From positions 1,488,464 to 1,552,463 of the forward strand of contig SCUJ01000006.1 of the NCBI GenBank assembly GCA_004297165.1: DNA of 64,000 bases, read 5' to 3'. A program made the translations under genes and the position numbers. The stretch is from Gammaproteobacteria bacterium. Its GTDB lineage: Bacteria > Pseudomonadota > Gammaproteobacteria > Eutrophobiales > Eutrophobiaceae. This document shows, in pieces, positions 52,256 to 60,734 of the stretch; position 1 is the first letter of the stretch, and each line of letters begins with the position of its first letter. Under the pieces are notes generated by a model. That model was not told the DNA's origin. It made no database searches and saw nothing but the letters and a program-made list of their open reading frames with translations.

Positions 52256-53112
52256 AAAAATTTACCATCGACTGGCAGGTGTACTTCGACAATACCTGCA
52301 AACAGGAAGACCTCTGGGGTCATTATGAAACCGCCAAGGGCGATTTGTTTGTCGTCATGGATGGCGTATCGAATCACGACGGGACCCGGACCGGCAGGGA
52401 TGTGGTCCAGCTTGTCGATAACAGACTTACCGCCGAACGCGGCAACATCAAGCACCGCAAGGACCTGATCGAACTGCTGCATGCCATCAATGCCGAGACC
52501 ACCCAGGTCAATGCCGGGGCGTACGCCGCCGTGGCGGGAACGTACATCCGCGGCAACAAGATTTATGTCTTCAGCGCGGGCGATGTCGCCATTCTGGCGA
52601 AAAAAATGAATGGCAAACTGATCCAGGTGCTGCCGCTCGATCTGCGCATGCCGCGCCCGGAGGCCGAGCGGCAGGCCCGCGCGGAGATCGGCGCCACCGT
52701 GAACAACATCCTGGTCACCGAGGATAACCTGGAGCAACGGGTCCAGCAGTATATGCAACATGGCCTGTGCAACGCGCTTGGCATGGGAGATGGTTTCGCC
52801 CTGCACGATTTCAACTTCAGCGCGCGCGACGGCGCCGCGTTGTTGCTCGCCACGGACGGCATCACCGATCCGTTCATGGCGTCGATGGTCGATGCCGGCG
52901 GCATCAAACTCGCGGACGCCCCGAAGCTCTATCAGGTCTTCGACGAGGGCGAAACGGCGGAGGCCGCGGTCAGATCGTTGGAAGAAATCATCTGGAACAC
53001 CCAGGTGGTCGAAAAGCAACGCCTCAAGCAGGATGATCGGACCGCCATGTTCATCTTCATGACCCATGCGGCAGAAGCCGCCGGGCACCGGAAGGCTGGC
53101 CTGCTGGACTAA
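52252..53112 (+). CDS. PP2C-type protein phosphatase
   Basis: 286 aa. The metal-binding motifs of PPM phosphatases are present in order: VVMDGVSNHDG (about residue 36), VFSAGDVAI (the GD of motif 5), LLATDGITDPF and a C-terminal QDDRTAMFIF giving the last metal aspartates. There is no signal peptide or membrane helix. Its ATGA overlap with the FkbM gene shows translational coupling. A matching Ser/Thr kinase is not in the window. Its end lies 12 bases from the convergent MFS gene. Confidence 0.85.
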   Translation: MKKFTIDWQVYFDNTCKQEDLWGHYETAKGDLFVVMDGVSNHDGTRTGRDVVQLVDNRLTAERGNIKHRKDLIELLHAINAETTQVNAGAYAAVAGTYIRGNKIYVFSAGDVAILAKKMNGKLIQVLPLDLRMPRPEAERQARAEIGATVNNILVTEDNLEQRVQQYMQHGLCNALGMGDGFALHDFNFSARDGAALLLATDGITDPFMASMVDAGGIKLADAPKLYQVFDEGETAEAAVRSLEEIIWNTQVVEKQRLKQDDRTAMFIFMTHAAEAAGHRKAGLLD

Positions 53113-53124
53113 TCTGTCTCCTCT

Positions 53125-54510
53125 CTATTCATTTTCACCGCCGCGATCCACCTTCGTCTCGGTGACGAAGTCGTATACGGCGCCCATGAAGGCGTTGTAG
53201 CGGGTCAGGCGGAAGATGAGCGCCGAGGACAACCGCGGACGGCGGACCTTGCGGTGTTCCCGGATCCGGCCGAGGAACAAGAGGGACACCAGAAACCGCA
53301 ATAGGGTGGAGATCAGGAAGACATTGAGCAGGGGCGTCATGACCGTGGCGCCGAACCACGCGGCGCGGGCCGGGATCATGTCGATCAGCGCCATCCCGAG
53401 CAGGGCGCCCAGAAACACGCCCGAGGCATAGAGCACATTATGCACGGCGACATACGAGACCCGTTGCGCCGCCGGCACCAGATCGAACAGCAGGTTGCCG
53501 CAGGCGAGATTGAAACCGCCCCAGACCAGTCCCGAAAAAGCCTGCACGGCAAGCAGGTACCAGAAATTTCCGCTGACCACCCAGAGCAGCGGCAACAGCG
53601 GGATGCCGACGCCGGTCAGCAGCAGGATCAGGCGATGGCCGAAGATGTCGCCGATCCGCCCCCAGAGATTGAGCGTGACGAACTGGATCGCCACCGCCGC
53701 GCCCATGTTCGCCATGAACTCGACGTAGCTGAAGCGCAGGTCGCGCAACATGTAGACGGTAAACAGCGGCGAGGCGACGGCGACCGCCATCTGCATGCAG
53801 ACGAAATAAAGCGTGAATATCCCCGCCCCGCCGTGACGCACGGTATTAAACACGATGCCTGGATTTTCCAGGGTCGTGGCATGCAATTGCGGTTCATGCA
53901 TCCGGCGGATATGCCTGACCGAGATCATGCGCGCCACGAAGGCGATGCTGAAGATCGCCGTGAAGCCGATGACGGTCGAGCCCGTCCGGTCGAACACATC
54001 CAGGATAATCCCGGCTGCGATCATGGACACCAGGTTGATGAGACTGGTCACGCGGTTGCGATATGCGAAGTACCGGCCGCGCCGGCGTTCCGGCACGAGA
54101 TCGCCCATGAGCCGCGTCCAGGCGGGAGTGGCGAGGTGGCTCGCGCCGTAATAGAAGATGAGCAGGACAACGAGCGGCAACCACGCATTGTCCGGCCGCG
54201 CGATGAGCAGGGCGATGAGCGGCAGCCAGATGCCGGCCTGGAGGGTGACCCCGGCGATGATGATGGGTTTGCAGACCTTGATGCGGCGGTTGATCCAGAC
54301 CGAGATCAACTGTGCGATGGAGCCGAGCAGCGGCGGCAGGGTGCTGATCAGCGCCACCTGGGAGGCGGTGGCCCGGAGGAACAGGGCGAAGGCCGAGAAA
54401 TAGCTCTCCCCGCAACCGACCATGACCGAATAGGCCATGCCGTCGTAGATGGAATGATGCAGGGAGTGATTGCCCTGGGGATCGGTGACGAAACGGCGGA
54501 GGGTCGGCAT
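53125..54510 (-). CDS. MFS transporter
   Basis: 461 aa with about twelve membrane helices and the central cytoplasmic loop after helix 6. Charged loops match family blocks, for example INRRIKVCKP (helix 2-3) and DLVPERRRGRYFAYRNR (helix 4-5). The start at ATG 54510 (MPTLRRFVTD) is preferred; the frame stays open upstream into the divergent intergenic region. It is divergent from the thiolase-like gene, so transport of the compound catabolised there is a reasonable guess. The substrate is not readable. Confidence 0.85.
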   Translation of the reverse strand: MPTLRRFVTDPQGNHSLHHSIYDGMAYSVMVGCGESYFSAFALFLRATASQVALISTLPPLLGSIAQLISVWINRRIKVCKPIIIAGVTLQAGIWLPLIALLIARPDNAWLPLVVLLIFYYGASHLATPAWTRLMGDLVPERRRGRYFAYRNRVTSLINLVSMIAAGIILDVFDRTGSTVIGFTAIFSIAFVARMISVRHIRRMHEPQLHATTLENPGIVFNTVRHGGAGIFTLYFVCMQMAVAVASPLFTVYMLRDLRFSYVEFMANMGAAVAIQFVTLNLWGRIGDIFGHRLILLLTGVGIPLLPLLWVVSGNFWYLLAVQAFSGLVWGGFNLACGNLLFDLVPAAQRVSYVAVHNVLYASGVFLGALLGMALIDMIPARAAWFGATVMTPLLNVFLISTLLRFLVSLLFLGRIREHRKVRRPRLSSALIFRLTRYNAFMGAVYDFVTETKVDRGGENE

Positions 54511-54655
54511 GTCGGGGATCGTAACGCACAGACCGTAACTGCTGTTATAATTTTTCCGCCACGCCCGCCGCTGCCAGGCGCCTCTTGTCACGGCATCGCG
54601 CATTCAGGCGGGCGATCCCAGAAACCCTGTACCAGCCCCCTGGAGGACAATACAG

Positions 54656-55891
54656 ATGAGAGATGTCTTTATCATCGGCACCGGCATGACCCCGTTCGGC
54701 AAACACAAGGAAAAAGGCTGCGCGGAGCTCGCGCGAATGGCGGTCAGCGAGGCCCTTAAGGATGCCGGCGTTCCGCCAGACGGGATTGGGGCGAGCTTCT
54801 ACGCCAACACCGCCCAGGGGGCGATCGAGGGGCAATACGGCATCAAGGGCCAGTTGGCGCTGCGCCCGCTTGGCCTCGAGCGCTCGCCCTTCGTCAATAT
54901 CGAAAATGCCTGTTGCGGATCGAGCGCCGCGTTGTATCTGGCCTGGACTCAGGTCGCCGGCGGCTTTGCCGATGTCGCCCTGGCCGTGGGCACGGAAAAA
55001 CTCTACACCGATGACCGGGAGAAAAAACTCGCGGTCTTCAACCAGAAGGAAGACACGAAATCCGTCAGCGATTTCGTCGCGACCTACATGCCGACCGTGG
55101 CCGATGTGCAACCCCCGCCCGAGGCGGTGATCGACGAGAAGCTGCGCAGCATCTTCATGGATGCCTACGCCATCAATGCCCGCGCCCACATGCGCAAATA
55201 CGGCACCACCTGGCGGCAGATCGCGGCGGTATCCGCGAAGAATCATCATCATTCCACCATGAATCCCCTCTCCCAGTTCCAGAACGAGATCGATATCGAA
55301 GCCGTCCTCGCGGCGCGGATCATTGCCTGGCCGCTCACCCTGCCGATGTGCGCCCCGGTCAGCGACGGCGCCGCCGCAACCATCATCTGTTCGGAGAATG
55401 CCCTGAAGCGCTTCACCGGCCAGCCCGTGAAGATCCGCGCCTCGGTCCTGAAGAGCGGCAGCAATCACGAATTCGGGGATTACGAGAGATCCGCCTGCCG
55501 GCTCACCGCCGTCGAGGCCTTCAAGCAGGCGGGCCTCACGCCGAAGGATATCAGCGTCGCGGAGGTGCATGACGGCAGCGCCTTCGCCGAGATCTCGCAG
55601 ATCGAACTCACCGGACTCTGTGCGCCGGGCGAGGGCGGCAAGCTGGCCGAGAGCGGCGGGACTGCTTTGGGCGGGCGGATCCCGGTCAATGTCTCGGGCG
55701 GCCTCGAATCCAAGGGGCATCCCATCGCCGCCACCGGCCTCGCCCAGGTCCACGAGCTGGTCCTGCAACTGCGCGGGACCGCCGGGAAACGCACCGTCGA
55801 AAAGGCCCGCTTCGGCATGGCGGTGAACGGCGGCGGCTTCATCGGGGTGGAAGAGGCGGTCAGTTGCATCACCATCCTCGAGCGCGTTTGA
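54656..55891 (+). CDS. Thiolase-superfamily protein with altered active site
   Basis: 411 aa. Folds as a SCP2/acetyl-CoA acyltransferase-type thiolase: ENACCGSSAALYL holds the acylation cysteine (86 or 87), and ESKGHPIAATG the conserved His355. The loop that is NEAF or HDCF in active thiolases reads VHDGSAFAE (His305), and the CxG loop near the end reads NGGG, so the second catalytic cysteine is missing at both sites. It may act as an aldolase-like Ltp-type enzyme or lack thiolysis. First gene of the catabolic cluster, with GGAGGA nine bases before the ATG. Confidence 0.8.
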   Translation: MRDVFIIGTGMTPFGKHKEKGCAELARMAVSEALKDAGVPPDGIGASFYANTAQGAIEGQYGIKGQLALRPLGLERSPFVNIENACCGSSAALYLAWTQVAGGFADVALAVGTEKLYTDDREKKLAVFNQKEDTKSVSDFVATYMPTVADVQPPPEAVIDEKLRSIFMDAYAINARAHMRKYGTTWRQIAAVSAKNHHHSTMNPLSQFQNEIDIEAVLAARIIAWPLTLPMCAPVSDGAAATIICSENALKRFTGQPVKIRASVLKSGSNHEFGDYERSACRLTAVEAFKQAGLTPKDISVAEVHDGSAFAEISQIELTGLCAPGEGGKLAESGGTALGGRIPVNVSGGLESKGHPIAATGLAQVHELVLQLRGTAGKRTVEKARFGMAVNGGGFIGVEEAVSCITILERV

Positions 55892-55917
55892 AAATCCACT
55901 ATATATAAGGAATGCCC

Positions 55918-56703
55918 ATGAGTTTCGAAACCTTGATTGTCGAGCACCGGGGCGCGGTGTCCTGGCTCTATCTGAACCGCCCCACCGTCCTGAACGCCGT
56001 CGGCAAACACGGCATGGTGGAACTGCGCCAGGCCTTCACCGACCTGCGCGATCGCAAGGAGACCCGCGTCATCGTCTTCTCCGGCAAGGGCCGCGCCTTC
56101 TGTGCCGGGGCGGACCTCACCGCCAAACCCGACCCGGAGGCAGAACCCTCCGACGAACCCACCTTCCTCGATCTCGCCACCGCGATGGAGGAGGTGCTGC
56201 TCTCCATCAAAAAGCCGATCCTCGCGGCAGTGAACGGCATCGCCTGCGGCGGGGGCCTCGAGATGGCCATGATGTGCGATTTCATCATCGCCTGCCGCTC
56301 GGCGAAGATCGGCGACGCCCACGCCAACTTCGGCCTCATGCCGGGCGGCGGGGCCTCGGTGCGCCTGCCGCGGATCGTGGGCGTGAACCGCGCCCGCTAC
56401 ATGATGTACACCGGCGACCTCTTCACCGCGGAGGAGATGGCGAAGGCCGGGCTCGTGACCGTGCTCACGGAGGACGACGCCCTGGAGCGGGATACGCAGG
56501 CCATCGCCGAGAAGATCGCAGCCAAGAGCCCGCTCGGGATCGGCCGCATGAAGACCCTCATCAACGACGGCATGGACATCCCCGCGGCGCACGCCATCCG
56601 CATGGAGAAGCTCATGGTGCAGAACCATTTCCACTCCTTCGACGCGAGCGAGGGCGGCAGGGCCTTCGAAGAAAAACGCAAACCGCAGTTCAAAGGCTAT
56701 TAA
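55918..56703 (+). CDS. Enoyl-CoA hydratase/isomerase family protein
   Basis: 261 aa crotonase. Oxyanion-hole blocks are GKGRAFCAGADL and NGIACGGGLEMAMMCD. Glu115 in that block matches catalytic Glu144 of rat hydratase. Twenty residues on, where Glu164 should be, the sequence reads HANFGLMPGG with His135. So it may not be a standard hydratase. ATG 55918 is preferred over 55912 because AAGGA lies at the right distance. It follows the thiolase-like gene by 26 bases. Confidence 0.85.
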   Translation: MSFETLIVEHRGAVSWLYLNRPTVLNAVGKHGMVELRQAFTDLRDRKETRVIVFSGKGRAFCAGADLTAKPDPEAEPSDEPTFLDLATAMEEVLLSIKKPILAAVNGIACGGGLEMAMMCDFIIACRSAKIGDAHANFGLMPGGGASVRLPRIVGVNRARYMMYTGDLFTAEEMAKAGLVTVLTEDDALERDTQAIAEKIAAKSPLGIGRMKTLINDGMDIPAAHAIRMEKLMVQNHFHSFDASEGGRAFEEKRKPQFKGY

Positions 56704-56719
56704 TAAAGGATATACGCGC

Positions 56720-57493
56720 ATGCAAATCAAAGATTCAGTCGCAGTCATCACCGGCGGGGCCTCGGGCCTCGGCGAGGGCGCCGCCGAGATGTTTCTGTCC
56801 AAGGGCGGCAAGGTGGCCATCTTCGATCTCAACCGGGAACGGGGCGAGGCGCTCGCCGCGAGGCATCCGGGGCAGGCGATCTTCGCCGCCGTGGACGTCG
56901 CCTCCGAGGCCTCGGTGCAGGCCGGGATCGCCGCCACGCTGGCCGCCTTCGGCAGGATTCACATCTGCGTCAATTGCGCGGGCATCCCCGGACGCATCGG
57001 CCGCATCGTGAGCAAGAAGGGTCCGTATTCGCTGGAAGACTTCAGCAAGGTGATCCAGATCAATCTCATCGGCACCTTCAATGTGGCCCGCCTCGTCGCG
57101 GCCGAGATCCTGAAGAACGACCCGCAGCCTGACACCCAGGAGCGCGGCGTGATCATCAATACCTCCTCGCTCGCGGGCATCGAAGGCCAGATGGGCCAGG
57201 CGGCCTATTCCGCGAGCAAGGCCGGCGTCATCGGCCTGACCCTGCCGCTGACGCGCGACCTCTCGCAGTTCGGCGTGCGGGTACTCACCGTCGCCCCCGG
57301 ACTCTTCGAGACCCCGATGGGCGCCGGGACCCCGGAAGAGGTGAAGCAACAACTGATCGCCACGCTGGAATTCCCGAAACGCATGGGCCAGCCGGCGGAG
57401 TACGCCTCGCTGGTCGCCTTCCTGGTGGAGAACTCCTATCTTAACGGCGAGGTGATCCGCATCGATGCCGGCACGCGGGCGCCGCCGCGTTAA
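56720..57493 (+). CDS. Short-chain dehydrogenase (HSD10-like)
   Basis: 257 aa. Cofactor motif ITGGASGLGEGAA (residues 10-22), NCAG at about 90, and active site YSASKAG with the preceding INTSSLAG serine. The insert DPQPDTQERGVI resembles HSD10-type 3-hydroxyacyl-CoA dehydrogenases, which oxidise 3-hydroxyacyl-CoA with NAD. That fits a pathway with the neighbouring crotonase and thiolase-like gene. Confidence 0.85.
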   Translation: MQIKDSVAVITGGASGLGEGAAEMFLSKGGKVAIFDLNRERGEALAARHPGQAIFAAVDVASEASVQAGIAATLAAFGRIHICVNCAGIPGRIGRIVSKKGPYSLEDFSKVIQINLIGTFNVARLVAAEILKNDPQPDTQERGVIINTSSLAGIEGQMGQAAYSASKAGVIGLTLPLTRDLSQFGVRVLTVAPGLFETPMGAGTPEEVKQQLIATLEFPKRMGQPAEYASLVAFLVENSYLNGEVIRIDAGTRAPPR

Positions 57494-57505
57494 CCGTCTC
57501 CCGCC

Positions 57506-59134
57506 GTGGAGTCCTGCGATTACGTCATCATCGGCGCCGGTTCGGCCGGCTGCGTGCTGGCCAATCGTCTCTCCGCCGACCCCGGCGTCACGGTCCATCT
57601 GCTGGAGGCCGGCGGGAGCGATGCCCACGACCTGATCCGCATGCCGGTGGCCTGGATGCGGGCCTCGGAGAAACCTGAATTCAGTTGGGGTCAGGTGGCC
57701 GGGCCCGAGATCCACGCCGGGGAACGGCTCATCCCCCAGACCCGCGGGCGGCTGCTCGGCGGCTCCTCGTCGATCAACGGGATGATGTACATCCGCGGCC
57801 GCCCCGAGGATTACGACGCCTGGGGTCTGCCCGGCTGGCGCTATGCGGACCTGCTGCCCTACTTCAGACGTTCGGAGGATAACTGGCGGGGGGAATCCCG
57901 CTGGCACGGGTCCGGCGGTCCCATGCGGGTCGGACGCCTGGCGCCGGACCCCGATCATTATCCGGCCCTGCTCGCCGCGGCGCAGGCATTGGGTTACCGG
58001 GAGATCCCTGATTTTTCCGCCGCCGAGGCCGAAGGCTTCGGCCTGCCGGACTTTACCACCTGGTCCGGCCAACGGGTCAGCACCGCGACCGCCTTTCTCA
58101 AACCGGCGAGACAGCGGCGCAATCTCCGGATCGTCACGGCGGCGCAGGCGACCCGCGTCCTGCTCGAGGGTCGGCGCGCTGCGGGCGTCGAATACCTTCA
58201 GGATGGCGAGAAAAAAACCATCAGAGCGATCCGCGAGGTCATCCTCTGCGCCGGGGCCTTCAATTCGCCGCAACTCCTGCAAATCTCCGGCATCGGCCCG
58301 GCCAAGGTCCTGCATGCGGCGGGCATCCCGCGACTCCACGAACTGCCGGGGGTCGGCGCGAATCTCCAGGACCACCCGATGATCCTCGCGGCCTGGCAGG
58401 CCCGCGAGCCCCGAACCTTCGAGCGGCATCTGCGGCTGGATCGTCTGCTCCTCGCGGCGATCCGCTGGAAGCTCTTCGGCACGGGCCCGCTCGCGGTCCA
58501 GCCGATGTCCATCCAGGGATTTCTCAAGAGCGAGCCGGGCCTCGATCGCCCCGACACACAGTTCCAGGTGATCCATGTCTCCTATATGGCGAGACCCTGG
58601 TTCCCCTGGCTCCGGCCCGGCGCGGGACATCAGATCTCCAGCGGCGCCCTGTTGCTCAACCCGGAAAGCCGCGGCAGCGTGAACGCCGTGTCCATCGATC
58701 CCAGGGTCGCGCCCTCCATCCATCTCAATCTGCTGGAGAAGGAGGCCGATCTCTGGGCCATGATGCGGATGTTCCGCTTCATGCGCCGCTTTTTCGCCAC
58801 CGGACCCGCCGCCGAACTCGTGACGGGCGAAGTCGTGCCCGGCCCGGAGGTCGATGGCGACGCGGGGATCGAGGCCTACATCCGCGCGGCGGCCATCACC
58901 GGCATGCACTCTTCCGGGACCTGCGCCATGGGGAACGACCCCATGAGCGTGGTGGATCCGGAATTGAAGGTGCATGGCATCGACGGCCTGCGCGTGGCGG
59001 ACGCCTCGATCATGCCCCGCATTGTACGCGGCAACACCAACGCCCCGGCGATCATGATCGCGGAAAAGGCCGCCGATCTGATCCTCGGGAAAACGCCACC
59101 GCCACCTGTCGACACCAACGGAGACCCGTCATGA
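57506..59134 (+). CDS. GMC-family FAD oxidoreductase (alcohol/choline dehydrogenase-like)
   Basis: 542 aa starting with GTG 57506. FAD motif YVIIGAGSAGCVLANRLS, the LLEAGG acidic end, GRLLGGSSSINGMMYIRG, GAFNSPQLLQISGIG, and the C-terminal active site TGMHSSGTCAMG with the base histidine and RVADASIMPRIVRGNTNAP. It likely oxidises a primary alcohol of the pathway substrate. It overlaps the following gene by four bases. Confidence 0.9.
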   Translation: MESCDYVIIGAGSAGCVLANRLSADPGVTVHLLEAGGSDAHDLIRMPVAWMRASEKPEFSWGQVAGPEIHAGERLIPQTRGRLLGGSSSINGMMYIRGRPEDYDAWGLPGWRYADLLPYFRRSEDNWRGESRWHGSGGPMRVGRLAPDPDHYPALLAAAQALGYREIPDFSAAEAEGFGLPDFTTWSGQRVSTATAFLKPARQRRNLRIVTAAQATRVLLEGRRAAGVEYLQDGEKKTIRAIREVILCAGAFNSPQLLQISGIGPAKVLHAAGIPRLHELPGVGANLQDHPMILAAWQAREPRTFERHLRLDRLLLAAIRWKLFGTGPLAVQPMSIQGFLKSEPGLDRPDTQFQVIHVSYMARPWFPWLRPGAGHQISSGALLLNPESRGSVNAVSIDPRVAPSIHLNLLEKEADLWAMMRMFRFMRRFFATGPAAELVTGEVVPGPEVDGDAGIEAYIRAAAITGMHSSGTCAMGNDPMSVVDPELKVHGIDGLRVADASIMPRIVRGNTNAPAIMIAEKAADLILGKTPPPPVDTNGDPS

Positions 59135-59652
59135 ACCCAGCCCAGGCATTCTTCAGCGAGACCTCGACCCCGGACAATCCCAAGCTCGAATTTGTCTTTG
59201 AGATCCGCCTGCACTTCACCCGCGTGCAGAACATCCACCACATGCCGACCGGCGCAGGCCGCGGCGCGGTCTATCTCGATTCCGGCGAGATCAAGGGACC
59301 ACGGCTAAACGGCCGGGCCGTGCCCAACAGCGGCGGCGACTATGCCCTGTTCCGCCCGGACGATGTGCTCGCCTTCGATGCCCGCTACATGCTGGAGGCG
59401 GACGACGGCGCGCTGATCCTGATGTACAACCGCGGCTACCTGTGGGGCCGCAATCCGGACACGATGCAGAAGATGCACGCCTGGGTGCATAAAACAGGCC
59501 CGGCGGTTCCCGCCAATGAATATTACTTCCGCAACTTTCCCACCTTCGAGGTGGACGCCGGCCCGCATGACTGGCTGATGCGCCACGTGATCGTCGGCGT
59601 CGGCCACCGTGAGGACGACGGTAATCGAATCCGGTATTACGCCTTGCTCTGA
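59131..59652 (+). CDS. DUF3237 family protein
   Basis: 173 aa beta-barrel-like protein. LEFVFEIRLHF, AVYLDSGEIKGPRLNGRAVP and DGALILMYNRGYLWG fit DUF3237, a family of unknown enzymology often found in aromatic, terpene or steroid catabolic gene sets. Translationally coupled to the GMC oxidoreductase. No function is claimed. Confidence 0.8.
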   Translation: MNPAQAFFSETSTPDNPKLEFVFEIRLHFTRVQNIHHMPTGAGRGAVYLDSGEIKGPRLNGRAVPNSGGDYALFRPDDVLAFDARYMLEADDGALILMYNRGYLWGRNPDTMQKMHAWVHKTGPAVPANEYYFRNFPTFEVDAGPHDWLMRHVIVGVGHREDDGNRIRYYALL

Positions 59653-59728
59653 ACTATCTTCGTCTGCAAGGCGAAGGGAGACGTATTTATAAATGAACAT
59701 GGATGTAGAGTGGGTCAGTCCGTCAGGA

Positions 59729-59775
59729 CGTAACCCAACGGGCCGCGACGTGACCAGCGAAGAAGTTGGGTTACG
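59729..59775. repeat. 11-bp inverted repeat around a 25-bp loop
   Basis: CGTAACCCAAC at 59729-59739 is exactly repeated in reverse as GTTGGGTTACG at 59765-59775. The following GCTGCGCTAACCC resembles small dispersed GTGGGTTACGC-type elements seen in many bacterial intergenes (from general knowledge). It lies in the 221-base gap before the NfeD gene, in which no other feature was seen. Confidence 0.5.
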
Positions 59776-59873
59776 CTGCGCTAACCCTGCCTGCAACAGC
59801 TATGTGTATATCGAGCGGATTGACACTGGCAGCGCCAACCGCCAAGATTGTGCAGCCGGAGGAGGAGGGGATC

Positions 59874-60320
59874 ATGCAGGACTATTACATTTGGATCATT
59901 CTCGGTTTGGTGCTAATCATCGCCGAATTGATCACCGGGACGTTCTATTTGCTGATGCTCGGCGTGGGCGCCTTGTTTGCAGCGGTGGCGACGTGGATCG
60001 GCGCTCCGTTCGTTGTGCAGGTGGCGGTGGCTGGGGTGGTCGCGAGCATTGGCGTCTGGTGGATCCAAAAGTGGCGCGCCACGCAACGCCAGGACGGCGA
60101 TCAGGCAAACGCCATTGACATCGGCCAGATGGTCACGGTGGAGCGCTGGATTAACCAGGCCGAAGGCATCCTGCGCGTGAAATACCGCGGCGCCGAATGG
60201 GACGCACGCATCCAGCAGGGCGATCCAGCGGCCGCCACCATAACCGCGGGCGGTATGCTGTATATCCAGGCGCAAGACGGACAAACCTGGGTGGTGGGCG
60301 CGGCCAAACCCGTCCCATGA
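59874..60320 (+). CDS. NfeD-like membrane protein
   Basis: 148 aa. Two to three membrane helices at the start (IWIILGLVLIIAELITGTFY, VVQVAVAGVVASIGVWWI) followed by the OB-fold domain GQMVTVERWINQAEGILRVKYRGAEWDA (in parts). This is the short NfeD1b type that pairs with SPFH proteins, here the next gene. ATG 59874 follows GGAGGAGGGG. Confidence 0.88.
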   Translation: MQDYYIWIILGLVLIIAELITGTFYLLMLGVGALFAAVATWIGAPFVVQVAVAGVVASIGVWWIQKWRATQRQDGDQANAIDIGQMVTVERWINQAEGILRVKYRGAEWDARIQQGDPAAATITAGGMLYIQAQDGQTWVVGAAKPVP

Positions 60321-60368
60321 TGCGGGCGCCGGCACGCCAGACTCGCTTATGCTGCCCCCCGGCATGCC

Positions 60369-60734
60369 ATGAAATCCCCCGGTGGCATCGCCTTTGTTAG
60401 CGCACTGATTGTCGGTGCGATTTCTCAGAGCGCCACCGCGGGCGTCATCACATTCATCATAGTCTTCCTTATCGCGTCCAAGCTTCCGAAAGAATTTCAA
60501 CAGAGTGTCGACGTGATGAGGAAGAGTATCGACCAGTTAAAACATGGCCAACACAAGGACACGACCAATCAGCCCTTACCGGCCACGTCAAGACAGTCAG
60601 ACATGAATCAGCCGCACGAGATGCTCAAGAACAAGACAACATCAGGCGGCAGTTCCCGTACCGACAACGTCTCCATAAAGTCCAAAACTCCCGTAACAAT
60701 CGCAGCATCATTAATACAGCACAAGGAGATTCCC
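60369..60734 (+). other. In-frame open extension upstream of the SPFH gene
   Basis: From ATG 60369 the frame runs without stop for 122 codons into the SPFH gene. It encodes a hydrophobic N-terminus (GGIAFVSALIVGAISQS, ITFIIVFLIASKLP) then a polar Ser/Thr/Lys-rich linker. It could be a fused small membrane protein, giving a 452-aa product, or an untranslated leader. No strong ribosome site precedes 60369. Confidence 0.4.

Noticed and set aside
56735-58975. 746-codon minus-strand open frame over the SDR and GMC genes
   Set aside because: Antisense shadow: repetitive Gly/Arg/His composition and no ribosome site, while the plus strand encodes two clear enzymes.
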